Shown piece by piece: positions 1-10,529 of a stretch of DNA of 64,000 nt. The position numbers and the translations under genes are program-made. The first letter of the stretch is position 1. The number at the start of each line of letters is the position of its first letter. The notes below the pieces were generated by a model, which was not told the DNA's origin, made no database searches, and worked only from the letters and a program-made list of their open reading frames with translations. Origin of the DNA: Lagopus muta (taxonomy: Eukaryota > Chordata > Aves > Galliformes > Phasianidae). The stretch is from contig NC_064437.1 of NCBI RefSeq assembly GCF_023343835.1, positions 18,409,501-18,473,500 on the forward strand. The letters are read 5' to 3'.

Positions 1-2445
1 CCCTCAGCAACCCCTCTGGTCTTATGGCTGGGCATAATTTGATACTTAGTTATTTATGGTTTCTAACACGGTGACAGTGATTCACATTTGCACTGGAGAG
101 CAAGTACAGTTGAACAGCAAGTGTATGAGAATAAATTATATACATGGCTATCTTTGAGATGTGGTTATAGATAACTTGCCTGAGAAGCATAACAGATTCT
201 TTTACCATTGTACTCATGATCACGTCATGCAGTATTTGGTACTACATTCAGTATCCCTGAGCCACAGGGCCTCCTCTCTGCTGCATGTATCCTAACTACT
301 ATGACATGTTGCAGTCTAGGTCTCTCCTATTACTTCTCACTTGCCATCGGCCAGCAGAGCCTTCCCCCTCTGCAAACTTTATATGTCAAGACAAATCATT
401 AGCTGCTATTCCAGAAGTAAAATTACAGAACAAACAAACAAAACCCAAACAACATAGGATGAGTAGGGTCTGCCATTTTAAAGAAGAGCAGAGTAGCAAA
501 TTTACTCTTAATTCTGCAGAATTTTTTTTCCTTAGAAGCTGTGCCTCCGAGTACACAACCAGCCAACACTGTGTTAGCATTTTGAACTTCTTTTTCTGTC
601 CCAGAGGTTCATTTCACATTGCACTGAGAAGAAGAGTTCATTCCTTCAGAAAGCTGACATCCCTTCTCTTGCCAGCACTACCTTTGATATGAAAAAATCC
701 TTTCCTTGTATTTCCACTTCCACATGACAATGCTGTTCTGCTTCTACACAGTTTTAGAGCATGTTTTTCATGAAGATTGGATTTTTTTTCTTGATGTGAT
801 CCCCTGTGCAGATTAGGTCATTCTAAAACTGACCTAACAAATTCCACAATTAAATCCCTTCCATAATTATAATATATAATTAATAGAATAATTGTTTTCA
901 TTCTCCTTTTATCCATTTTTTTCAGTCATATTTCTATCCAGTGTTAATCCAAAATCTGTTTCTAAGAGATTCTATTTTTTTCCCTGCCATTTCCTATATT
1001 TTACACATCCATCTTTCTGATAATTTGTGATATTACATTTGCTTTGTCCTTCATTAACTATATGCTTTTCAGTTTCAACTGTGCAAATGCACATTCTATG
1101 GTCAGTTTGAGAGGGAAGATCTATTTATTTTGAACAAACAATAAAAATTAATATGGCGGGATATAACTTCAATTTTGTAAAGATTAATGAATGACATCCA
1201 TCTCCCTGGGTGATATTTTCAGGAAATTCAACAATTTATGGGAAGAGATTGCCTATTTCTTCACTCTCTGTAGTGACTGAGGATCAGAATTTCGTCATAC
1301 AATTTAAATACGATTGCAGATCAGACTAACTACATCTGTACTGAAATAACACTAACAACTGATCTTATACATTATGTTGAAAATCATTTCATTCATTTCT
1401 TTTGCATCTATTTGCTACTGCAAAGGTTTTTTTTCCCCCCCATTGCTGCGTGCAGGCTTGGGTTTTTGGAGGCTGCAGTCTATTTCTGTATTTACTGAAG
1501 ATAAATCTTTTGGGAAATTCTGAATCTCTGAAAAGCTTTCTCTTAGCATACATGAGTACTATGACCTTATTCTCTCCTGAGTAAAGGTCTGAACCATTTT
1601 ACTGCTCTGAAATGAGCATGTTCTATTCAGTGAAATGTCCGTATGCAGTTGATTTTTTTTTTCCCCTCAGATTGAACTTTAAAGGCACATTTTTAAGAAA
1701 ACTGAAACCAGGAGGTCTATTTGCATGAATAAGAAGCTTACATTGGTCACTGAACTGAAAAATTGTCACTTTGAAAAACTGACTTTCAGAGTGAAAAAAG
1801 TGAAGCCTTTAAGTTCTGTTACAAAGTGACAAAATATGTGGGGCCACATGCCAATTCACTGTGAGGTCGATAACAGATTAGTATTAATATGATCTTTTTG
1901 CCAAATCTAATTAGTTCTGTCTTCTGTACTTAGTAATTCAAAATCAGAATTTGTTTCACGATGACAACTAGTGCAGGATGGATTGAATTCCCCTCTCAGT
2001 TATCATGACAAGGTTCATTTTTCTTTTCTTGTTCTCTCCTTTGTACTTTTCCTTTCTTTTAGGTCAATACTTGTTCATTCTTCAAGTAGGAACTTCTCAC
2101 TGGTTAAACTGCATTTGAAGCTTGAGGTTGCTAGGGCACTGTTTTTCCCTCAACTATTATGATAGGGTGTATACATGTGTGTGGAGGCTTAGATATATAT
2201 ATTCCAAATCAAGCAAACTGAAACTTTTAAATGTTAAGTGAGTTGAATTCAAAGTCTTCCAGTGACAGAATGGAAAGCTAATGCTTCTAAGCCTCCTTGA
2301 CTCTTATATGTGAACAGAGTGCAACAGATTTTCATTGGTTTCATCAAAACCATTCCATCTCTTTTATACAGTATTCCTGAGAGTTTGAAGGAATAATACA
2401 CATTCAGAAATTAAGAATGCCAAAGTACACTTGCTTAGTGTTCAC
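1..2445. other. AT-rich non-coding DNA, no gene seen
   Basis: No coding or RNA gene could be recognised. A 135-codon open frame at 285-692 (+) has no recognisable domain and mixed, low-complexity composition; at this AT content a frame of that length is expected about once by chance. The only structured item is a short inverted repeat with AGGTCA half-sites at 813-837. Several T runs of 8-10 bases occur. Confidence 0.75.
813..837. repeat. Short inverted repeat (8-bp arms, 9-bp spacer)
   Basis: TTAGGTCA at 813-820 and its exact reverse complement TGACCTAA at 830-837 are separated by 9 bases. AGGTCA is the nuclear-receptor half-site, so this is formally an IR9 arrangement. Known high-affinity receptor palindromes usually have spacers of 0-3, so function is doubtful and chance is a fair explanation. 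Confidence 0.35.
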
Positions 2446-2497
2446 ACAATCATGGAATATCCCTATTTGGAAGGGATCCACTCATGTAGTTACTGAT
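2446..2497 (-). mobile_element. Possible degraded CR1 3' end
   Basis: The text around 2448-2482 (ACAATCATGGAATATCCC, then TTGGAAGGGATCCA) resembles the reverse complement of an avian CR1 3' terminus of the AATATCC...TTGGAAGGGACC type. Similarity is lost after about 50 bases. With no CR1 body behind it, this is either a very old remnant or a chance match. Confidence 0.4.
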
Positions 2498-2597
2498 AAA
2501 ACCTGATTAAAATCACTGAAAAAATTCCCTATTAAAACAGTAAACACTTAGCTGGATAAACCCCTCTGGAGATATTTCTGAATGAAAAATCTTAACC

Positions 2598-2613
2598 TGT
2601 GTGTGTGTGTGTG
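2598..2613. repeat. (TG)n microsatellite, about 8 units
   Basis: An uninterrupted alternating TG run of about 16 bases. It is short and may be polymorphic. No associated element was seen. Confidence 0.8.
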
Positions 2614-3320
2614 ACTTCCAGTTGTGTTTACTTCATTCCTGATTTAAGGGAATCTTTTAAGTTTTGATCAAGTGCTTGCTGCTGATGAGTAGAGATTAAT
2701 GAACAAAAATTACTTGTATGTCTTATAAATAATAATAATTTAGATCTATAAACCTTTGTGCATCTAAACTCATTCATTTTTTTTTTTTTGCAAGATTGTT
2801 TGTTTGTTTGAGGAAACAGGGAAGTGAAAGATTTACAGAAAGCAAAAAGCACGTAGGAGAATCAGAACAACTGAAAAGCATGCATTCCTGTGTTTGAGAA
2901 AAATGTTCTTTGAAATTATATTCTGTGCTTAGTAGCCACGTCACTTTATGCCATTCCAGTTTTGCTCTGCAAATGTTCTGAAAACCTGATTCTGAAATTC
3001 TTAGGGGAAAAATAGGCTATTTATTTAATTTGTCTGTGCGGGTGTAAGTCACTACATCTATTAGCTGTTATGCAAGCTGAGCTAATAAATGAAATTTGTC
3101 CGAGATACTAAGGAATTAAGTCTAAGACATAAGATAGTGGATAGGTGTCCAAAATAGAAGAAAGAGAAGAGTAGAGAAACCTGGAAAAAAAATGCCTGTT
3201 AAAAAAGATAAGTTACTTCCTGGCATTTCGATGTCAAGGGTTTTGTGGACTTCCTCAAAAGGCAGGGTTTTCATAAAAGATTTAAAGGGGAGACAAAAAG
3301 TGTCTTTTTAAATATAAAAA

Positions 3321-3346
3321 TATATTATATATTATTATATAATATA
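3321..3346. repeat. AT-only hairpin/cruciform palindrome
   Basis: TATATTATATA at 3321-3331 is matched exactly by its reverse complement TATATAATATA at 3336-3346, leaving a 4-base loop. Imperfect pairing continues outwards on both sides within a pure A/T block at about 3309-3357. Such sequences can extrude as cruciforms and are often length-unstable. There is no evidence of a biological role. Confidence 0.7.
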
Positions 3347-3944
3347 AATATATTTATGGGGAATTCCTTGCAAACATGAAGGAGAATATGTAGAAGGAAA
3401 GCTGAGTTCACTGATATGAATAATATACAGAAAAAAAAAAAGAAAGAAAAAATAATAAAACCACATTTATAACAAAAAAGGAAAATAAGGAACATCATGA
3501 AAACAATATGAAAAGCAAGCAGATTTACAGAACTAAACTACAATCACCCTGTTTCAGCAAAGCTAAATGATGTACTTATGTGCTCTATCTTAAGCAATTT
3601 TTCTATTGTAATGTGATGACCAGATTGAACAAGATGTTGCATTCTTTCAGCAACATTTAGTCATCATAAAGTGAAAGGATTGTGAACTAGAAGGGAAGAA
3701 AGAACAAAATTGCTGGAGAGTGTCAGCTGAAAAGGTCAGAAATGTCACCAACAGGCAGAGATGTTTCAGCAGTCCAGTAGATCAAGATAGACTATAATGT
3801 TTGGTAGGAGAAAAATGTTGGCATGAAATTTAAAGTTGTAAGAATGGTAGGATAAACTGGAGCATGACACTTTCTGCTTGAGTTGAGTTGGTCTTGTAGA
3901 AACAATGTGTGGCAGAACATACTCCATATGTAGGAGCTACTTAT

Positions 3945-3964
3945 GTGTGTATATATATACACAC
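3945..3964. repeat. 20-bp perfect palindrome of alternating purine/pyrimidine
   Basis: GTGTGTATATATATACACAC is identical to its own reverse complement. It is a fused (GT)(AT)(AC) microsatellite, a composition that can form cruciform or left-handed DNA under superhelical stress. It probably arose from dinucleotide slippage. Confidence 0.85.
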
Positions 3965-6900
3965 CACACTGCTCTGGAAAGACTGTGGTGAGATTGCACA
4001 TGTATATTTAAACAAATGTTGTACCATACATACAGTAAATAACAGAAACCAACAACTGTTTTCAGTGACAATATCAATGCTATTCTTCATAGATGCTAAT
4101 GATTTAGCAAACCACAGTTTGTCCCATTCTGCACAACTGAGTAATTTTCTTCTCATGGTTGATCACAGCTTCCTTGAAAGCCATGAGTGGGTGATTTATT
4201 TTTTACTTTTTTTGTTCTACAGTGAAACAAATTGGTCATGCTGAAGTAATTACGCTTTCAGTATTGCAGTCTTGTGATGGCGCATACAGTGCAAAAATCA
4301 TACCAACTTTTTTGATATAAGTGACAGATGTTTGAGGCTCACGATCATTTTATGTGACATTTTCAATTACTGCAGCAATATTGATGAAGAGTATTAAGGA
4401 ACTCTTGGTTGCAAAACCCCATTATTTCCACTTTATGTAGAGCCGTCAAATTCTAATAATTCCATAGGGATTTAGCTATCAAAGGGTAAGAAGGCATGCA
4501 AAAAGTCTTCATAGCAGTCTGAAAACTATTATGGACTGTCAAAATACAAATGATCATAATTTAATGAATATATAATTCCATAATTTTCACTTGGCAATTT
4601 TAAATTATGCCCTGCTCTTCAAGTGGCATAATGGTCAACGGTTAATAATATCCTTTAAGAAGATGTAAACATGTCTAATTATTTATCCTGGCATCTTAGA
4701 ATTATGACTCATGAGAGTGCATAGTCTAAACTGAAGAAAATATATCCAATTTGCTATAAAATGTATGTGATGTTTCTTCTTTTCATTTGATGTCCTCATA
4801 TCAACAGTTTGCACACTCGTCTTTTAAGTCTTTTCAAAGGGAGATAATTCATATAAAGCTTCCCTGCTTTATTGTTCAGACACTTTCTTGAAAAATGAGA
4901 CATACTCAATACAGTGCTGACCTCTTTTAGATTGTTCTAGCATACTTTAAAATAAAGACGTTCCGTGAAGAATTGATTTTAGCCTTTACCCTGTTCCTTT
5001 GGAGATTATAAATATCTACCTACAAAACTTTTTATTTTACTATGTGGAGGAAGCTAACCCCAAGGTTTAAAAAGTGAAATAAACACAATCTCTGTGCTTA
5101 AGCCCAGTTGTTTTCCATTTATGATATTTAAAAAAATATTTATTATGTGACAAATTCTGGGAACACTCAGATACTAGATTGTGCATTGAAGATGACCCTC
5201 TGTAACTCTTGACAGACCTCATAATCTGAGGACTTTTTCCTGCTGAAGGTTCTATTTCCTTAGTGGCTTAAAAATTCACAAGAAATCTACGTGAAATTTG
5301 GTGCTTTGATGATTACACATTTTATCTTTATGGGTAGAGAGAGTGAATTGACACTAAAAATATTTCTAGAGACAAAGGAGGCTCGTATGAAATACTGGTG
5401 TGATCCACTCAATTGTATTTATTTATGAAAAGTTGGACAATCTGTATTCTGTTTCTCTACTTAGATTCACAGGTGTTGCTTTCATTATTTGTAACAGTGA
5501 GTTACAAAGGCCTATCTTCGTAGGTGAAAAATACAGTGTGCAGTATGGGAGAATGCAATATTTCTGTTTGACAAAATTATCCAAGGCTTTAACTGCTGTG
5601 ATAGTGTTTGGTCAAGGATAGAGATTAGGCCAATAGGATTTACAGATTGCTTAGAACTCCTTTGAAGAGAAAGTGACCATAAAATTTAAATAGAGTTTTG
5701 TTCAGTTTCTCAAGGTGTTTCTGATTTCCAGCTGCAACTAGAAATAATCTCATAGTCTGGGAAATATACTGAAATAAAGCTTCCAGTTGATCCCTTGAAT
5801 TGGTGAGACATTCACACTCCTCTCAATTTCTCTTGATGTCTTTGGCTTTGTCAAGATAGAGGACTTTGAATATTCATGATCTTTCTTTGCTTGGCCCCTT
5901 TTCATTGCAAGTAAACACAAAATTGAAATCACTGTAAAAACCCTTTTGAATTTCTGCTTTTTCTCCCTCTGTTTCCTAAGGATTATCTAAAGCTTCCAAG
6001 GTAGGTGTTGCGTTGTGTCCATTGAGTTTTGACAGGTGGTTACCTTGAATAGAACCCCTGATCTCAGTACTAAGGTAGATGCCCCATTTTGTGATCAAGA
6101 TACCTCAACAATGAGCAATGATATTGTTGGGTTTTTTATTTATTTATTAGTATACATAATATTTATGCTAGATAAAGCAGATGCTTGTTTTTCAAGTACA
6201 TATAGCCAAAACCTGAGATTAGTGCATAATAACAATTTAGCCACTGCTTGTCACTTGAATTCTGAGAGAAATTCAGAGACAGAAATCCAACCTCATTCAA
6301 AACATCTAAACATCTAGGGACCCTGATTCAAAACATTTTGCTCTAGGGAAACAGTAGAAAAATTCTATTCCAGAAGAGCTAGAACTCTGCTAAAGATAAA
6401 GAAGTGCAATAGACATGGCTGAGGAGGAGGCGGTAGACGGCATCACTGACAGGGAATTGTTCTTGAATAGGTGTGTTTTCTAGCTGTAAGTTTTTCTGCA
6501 GCAGGAGTTTTAATCAAACTCCTGGCTACTGTATGCGCCTATTGCATGTGTTCTTGTCTAATTACAATATTTATTATTTATTTCTTATATTAATCATATT
6601 TTTTATTAGTATAAACATTTTTTTCATGTTTTAGTCATTGAAACATGCTATCATTTTTGCGTATTCCTGACTGTTTCAAGGCAGTCAAGAATTCAGTTCT
6701 TCGTTTGACTTCTGGGTTTGCTGTTAATGGTTACTCTGGGTCTAATGCTCACTCTTTTATTCCACCTCAGTTTGTATTGAGCTAGTTTGCATGGATCCTG
6801 GTAATTTGTTGCTATGTCTGTTGGATGCTATCTCTTGCTTTGTGTCTTCTAATGAGCTCGATAGTTCATTTTGAAATTCTGCATCTGGTAAAGATAATAA

Positions 6901-7384
6901 GCATGACATTGCTGTTAGTCACAGCCATGCCTGCACTGAAGGGCACACTAGATTTTGTGTTTAAAATAGATTTCTTGTCTGTAGTCTGTGTGCTCAAGCC
7001 CACAATAATTACTGAACAAAATGTTCTTAGTCTTTTGCCTGAATACCATCAATCAATGGCACTGCTAATGAAGGAAAATACTATTTTTGAGACATAAAGA
7101 AACTATGCATATAAGTTGTCATCTGTTTTCCTGCACAAAATCAAGACTTGACATTTTTGCTTTCATTTTAATTTAATCAATAGGTACGCTTTGTTCAGGC
7201 TGCTAGAAGCCTGTGCATGCTCCTTCCTTGCATAACAGAACCACTCCCTTTTGTTCTGAAATGATATACCATTAGCTCAAGGAGGGACCACATACAGGGT
7301 TAAGTCAATAGCCATATGGGGGAATAGGAAGACAATCTCTGGAGAACTTTTATGTACTGAGTATGGTGCAGAGATATGGTTTAT

Positions 7385-7735
7385 TTGCCTGGTGAATTAG
7401 GTGGCAAAGTTTTGGTAGCAGGTGAGCTGCAGGGGTGGCTTCTATGAGCAGAGCCCAGCAGCTGCCCAATATCAGACCAGATCCAGCTGGCTTCGAAATG
7501 GTACCCACTGCTGGCCAGAGCTGAGTCAGTGAACAATGCTGGTCATGCCTCTGTGACAGCAGATTTAAACTTGAAGAATTGCAGCCAGTGGGAAGCCCAC
7601 ATAAGATCAGATCGGGAAGGATGGCATCCTGTGAGAGGGACTCCATGTGCAGCAGAGGAAGACAGGAAAGATGAAGGAGCAGCAGATGAAGAAGCAGGCA
7701 GCTTCCATGGAGATCCATATGGTAACCTCATCAGT
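7385..7735. repeat. GC-richer LTR-like interspersed repeat remnant (family unassigned)
   Basis: Base composition rises sharply against the AT-rich flanks, with many CAGC/GCAG and CCAG words. The stretch from about 7410 to 7570 (GAGCTGCAGGGGTGGCTTCT, GAGCAGAGCCCAGCAGCTGC, CACTGCTGGCCAGAGCTGAG) resembles, from memory, a recurrent avian interspersed repeat that behaves like an LTR. No paired LTR, primer-binding site, internal retroviral gene or target duplication was seen. Overlapping open frames here (69 codons plus strand, 122 and 62 codons minus strand) follow from the higher GC and are not considered genes. It could instead be a decayed unique segment. Confidence 0.4.
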
Positions 7736-7739
7736 TAAA

Positions 7740-8285
7740 ATGTGTTGTGAATGAATCTTCTGGGGCCAGCTAATGCTCTTTTTGCACTCTTAGTAGCCGT
7801 GGGAGGAACTGACAGAATATTTATTTTGAAATGCTGTGAAATGGTTTTAAATGTGGTAGATGATACGGTATTGAAGATCTGGCTGTACTCCATAGAGTAA
7901 CAGAGTCATAAAGTCATGTGGTTATCTGAAAAGAAAAGATCAGTAATTAGAGCACAGTGACATAAATGTTTTGCTTTGGAGTGACAGGTTAGGACTGCCA
8001 GCTGATCTGAAGGAACTGCTGTGAGGCACATTCTTAGTTGGTTGCAAATGCAATTAGGATTAGCTGAGCACTGGGAGTTGTCTAGCCGTGTAAGTCATTA
8101 CTTAGCAAAATATTGTTTCTGATATGCAAGTTACTCTAGAAAGACAAGGGAGTAGTTATGTTTTGGCCATAGGATACAATGAGATATCTGAGGAATGGCA
8201 GAGGTTGGTGGAGCACAGAAGTACTATTCCTGAAACAAATCAACTAATATAGGTATTTGTTTCACAAGAAGTCTTGTTTTCTGAT
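7740..8285. other. Non-coding DNA, nothing recognised
   Basis: Ordinary AT-rich sequence between the LTR-like segment and the long A tract. No repeat or gene was recognised. Confidence 0.7.
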
Positions 8286-8291
8286 TTAAAG

Positions 8292-8339
<48 letters not shown>

Positions 8340-8360
8340 GAAAGAAAGAAAAAAAAAAAA
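8292..8360. repeat. Long poly(A) tract with impure tail
   Basis: A continuous run of 47 A (8292-8338) is followed by CG, then AAAGAAAG and a further A12 run. The open frames here on the minus strand (Phe/Ser-rich) are translations of this homopolymer, not genes. Upstream plus-strand sequence shows no recognisable processed cDNA and no clear AATAAA close by. Avian CR1 elements do not end in poly(A), so CR1 retrotransposition does not explain it. True length may differ because homopolymers assemble poorly. Confidence 0.9.
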
Positions 8361-8364
8361 GAGC

Positions 8365-10187
8365 AGGATAAAAAGAATTTGAAAGTTGGAGAGGAATGAG
8401 AAACATGAAGAAACAACATTTCCAATCTTTCCTCCTGATTCAGAGAGCACGTATCCGGCCACGTGTGTATGAAAAGAGGGAGAGTGATGGTTTCTCCCAC
8501 CATGTTAGAGAACTCATCATGAGTATGTTAAATGATTTGCTGTCTGTGACTCTCAAAAGAGTAAAGTTAGTGAATATTGCAGACTATTTAAACCAGACCT
8601 TACACATTTGGTTTTTCTTCCTGCTTTAAAATAAAGATGAGATAAGCATGCAAAAAGATCACTGGGGGGAGAGTATGAGGGTGTACTGTTTTAGAATTTG
8701 CAGAGCCTAGATCTCTAAGTAGATTTACTTAGAATATAAAAATAGAAGAATAGAATAGAAGGAAGAGGTAATATGTTTTTTGTTATGCCAGTGCTTTTCT
8801 GTAAGTCTTGCACAATAGATGTGATTTCTGAAATATAATGCACATAGGAATCTCAAGACATACAGTAATGATTTAAACCAAATATGTAGCTTTAAAATAC
8901 TTAATAGATGTAGCTGTCATTTGGAAAAATATATTCCTATTTGTTTTGGTTTGCTACTGCTGGTGTAAGATAAATAACAAGTGAACAGTCTATGGTTATA
9001 GAAAGCCAAATCAGTGTTATATGACAGGTGAAAATATGAATAGTAATTTGGTTATCTAATTTAAAGGAATGAAGTCTTGTCTAGTAACTTGAAAAACAGT
9101 TAATTGGAAATCAGTCTTTAGCATGTGAAGAAATATCTTCATCATTCAGTATTTCTCTGAATTTCTGAATTGAGGTCTAATTCGTAAATTATTTCACATC
9201 AAGTGCTAACATGATATTATGACATCAAGTGTTTAAGTCCATCCTTTCTGAAAGTGCAACAATTTACAGGAAAGATTTCAGGGGATACACTGTGAAGTTC
9301 TCTGTTGTGTTTTGGGTACAGAGTCTAAGTTGAGAAGCAAGAATAAAAAAGGAGCTTCTTGCTCTATAGTGCTATTTTGTGTGACATTTGTATTGACTGA
9401 AAATGCAAAAGTGAACTAGTGAACTAAAAAACGTCATACTGCTCATTTGACATTTAATTTAGAGTCATAAAATCTTCAGAGAAGCCTTTAGGATCCAAGG
9501 ACAGACAAATCACTTTGTTTCTAGCTGAGTGCATCCATCAAACAGGCAGCTTGAAACTGGCATGGCTTGGAAGAAGTAGGTCTTTTCAGGATGCAGGGCA
9601 TGATTATGACAAGGATATGGATGACAGGGCATTATCCTCCTGAAGGTCTGTTTTCCTATTTGTCAGACTGACTGAAAATGGTTGCATGCAACTTGTTTTA
9701 CCTGCACAGGGTACTTCAGGGTTTTTCTGGTCTGTAACAGAAAGAGTTTTACCATGTAAGTAGGATGGTAGAAACATATAATTGAAGAGGAGGGATGTGA
9801 TAATAAAACCTTCACTGCATTTAGTTCCAATAAGAAAAAAATGATACCTCTTCTAGCATGCATAGTAAGTGCCAGTTCTCAGTCACATCACTTTGATCAG
9901 CCTCATTCTGTTTTCTGTGTTCCCCAGAAAATTTTCAGGAAAGGAAACTTGAATTGACCTACACATGTAAATCGGGTATCTAATATGTGAATTAAATATT
10001 GTTACCAGTAAATTCTGACTAGCTATATATTAATGCTTTACAGAAACACCTTTTAGGTAACTACCTCAAGTCTTACTTCCACCCCCAAATAATAAAAGTG
10101 AAGTTAAACAAGACCTTTAGATTATTTTAGATTTTTTTTTTCCTTTTAATTAAGTTCCTAGAAAAAATTCCTCTTGATCTTTTTGAA
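8365..10187. other. AT-rich non-coding DNA, nothing recognised
   Basis: No gene, repeat family or strong structure was seen. The small open frames at 8396-8629 and 9663-9863 show no domain or composition shift. Confidence 0.7.
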
Positions 10188-10528
10188 ATGATAGAATCAT
10201 AGAATGGCTTGGGTTGGAAGGGACCTTTAAGATCATCTAGTTCCAACACCCCTCCTATAGGCAGGGACACCTCCTTCTAGACCAGCTTGCTCAGAGCCCC
10301 ATCCAGCCTGGCCATGAATGCTCCCAGGGAGGGGATATTCACAACCTCACTGGGCAAACCTGTTCCAGTGTCTCACCACCCTCAGAGTAAAGAATTTCTT
10401 CCTAAATGTAGTCTAAATCTACCATCTTCCAATTTAAAGCCATTTCTGCTTGCTATGTCACTCCATGCCCTTTTAAGAAGTCTCTTCTCAGCTTTCCTGT
10501 AGGCCCACTTCGGGTACTGGAAGGCTGA
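10188..10528 (-). mobile_element. CR1 retrotransposon, 3' end, antisense
   Basis: The plus strand opens with ATAGAATCATAGAATGGCTT, then GGGTTGGAAGGGACCTTTAAGATCAT, the reverse complement of the conserved CR1 3' terminus, so the element lies on the minus strand. About 340 bp of CR1 3' UTR is recognisable through landmarks such as CATCCAGCCTGGCC, CCTGTTCCAGTGTCTCACCACC and GGGTACTGGAAGGCTG. Similarity stops near 10528, the 5' truncation typical of CR1 copies. No coding part remains. The two overlapping open frames here are accidental. Point changes throughout suggest an old, inactive copy. Confidence 0.95.
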
Positions 10529-10529
10529 T

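Larger units (their letters stand above)
2498..7340. other. AT-rich non-coding DNA with simple repeats and palindromes
   Basis: No gene was recognised. The stretch contains a short (TG)n tract near 2598, T and A runs near 2777 and 3430, an AT cruciform-capable palindrome at 3321-3346 and a 20-bp perfect palindrome at 3945-3964, all listed separately. The open frames between 3792 and 4244 (69-111 codons, both strands) overlap each other and the TG/TA palindrome, and show no domain. Confidence 0.75.

Noticed and set aside
285-692. 135-codon open frame on the plus strand
   Set aside because: No recognisable domain, contains Lys/Phe-rich low-complexity runs, has no supporting splice or promoter signals, and is about the longest frame expected by chance at this AT content.
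7350-7718. 122-codon minus-strand open frame
   Set aside because: Lies in the GC-richer repeat-like segment, where fewer AT-rich stop codons occur by composition; Leu/Cys/Ser-rich translation without a domain, and plus-strand frames overlap it.
8224-8503. Two minus-strand frames with long phenylalanine runs
   Set aside because: Translation of the A47 homopolymer tract.
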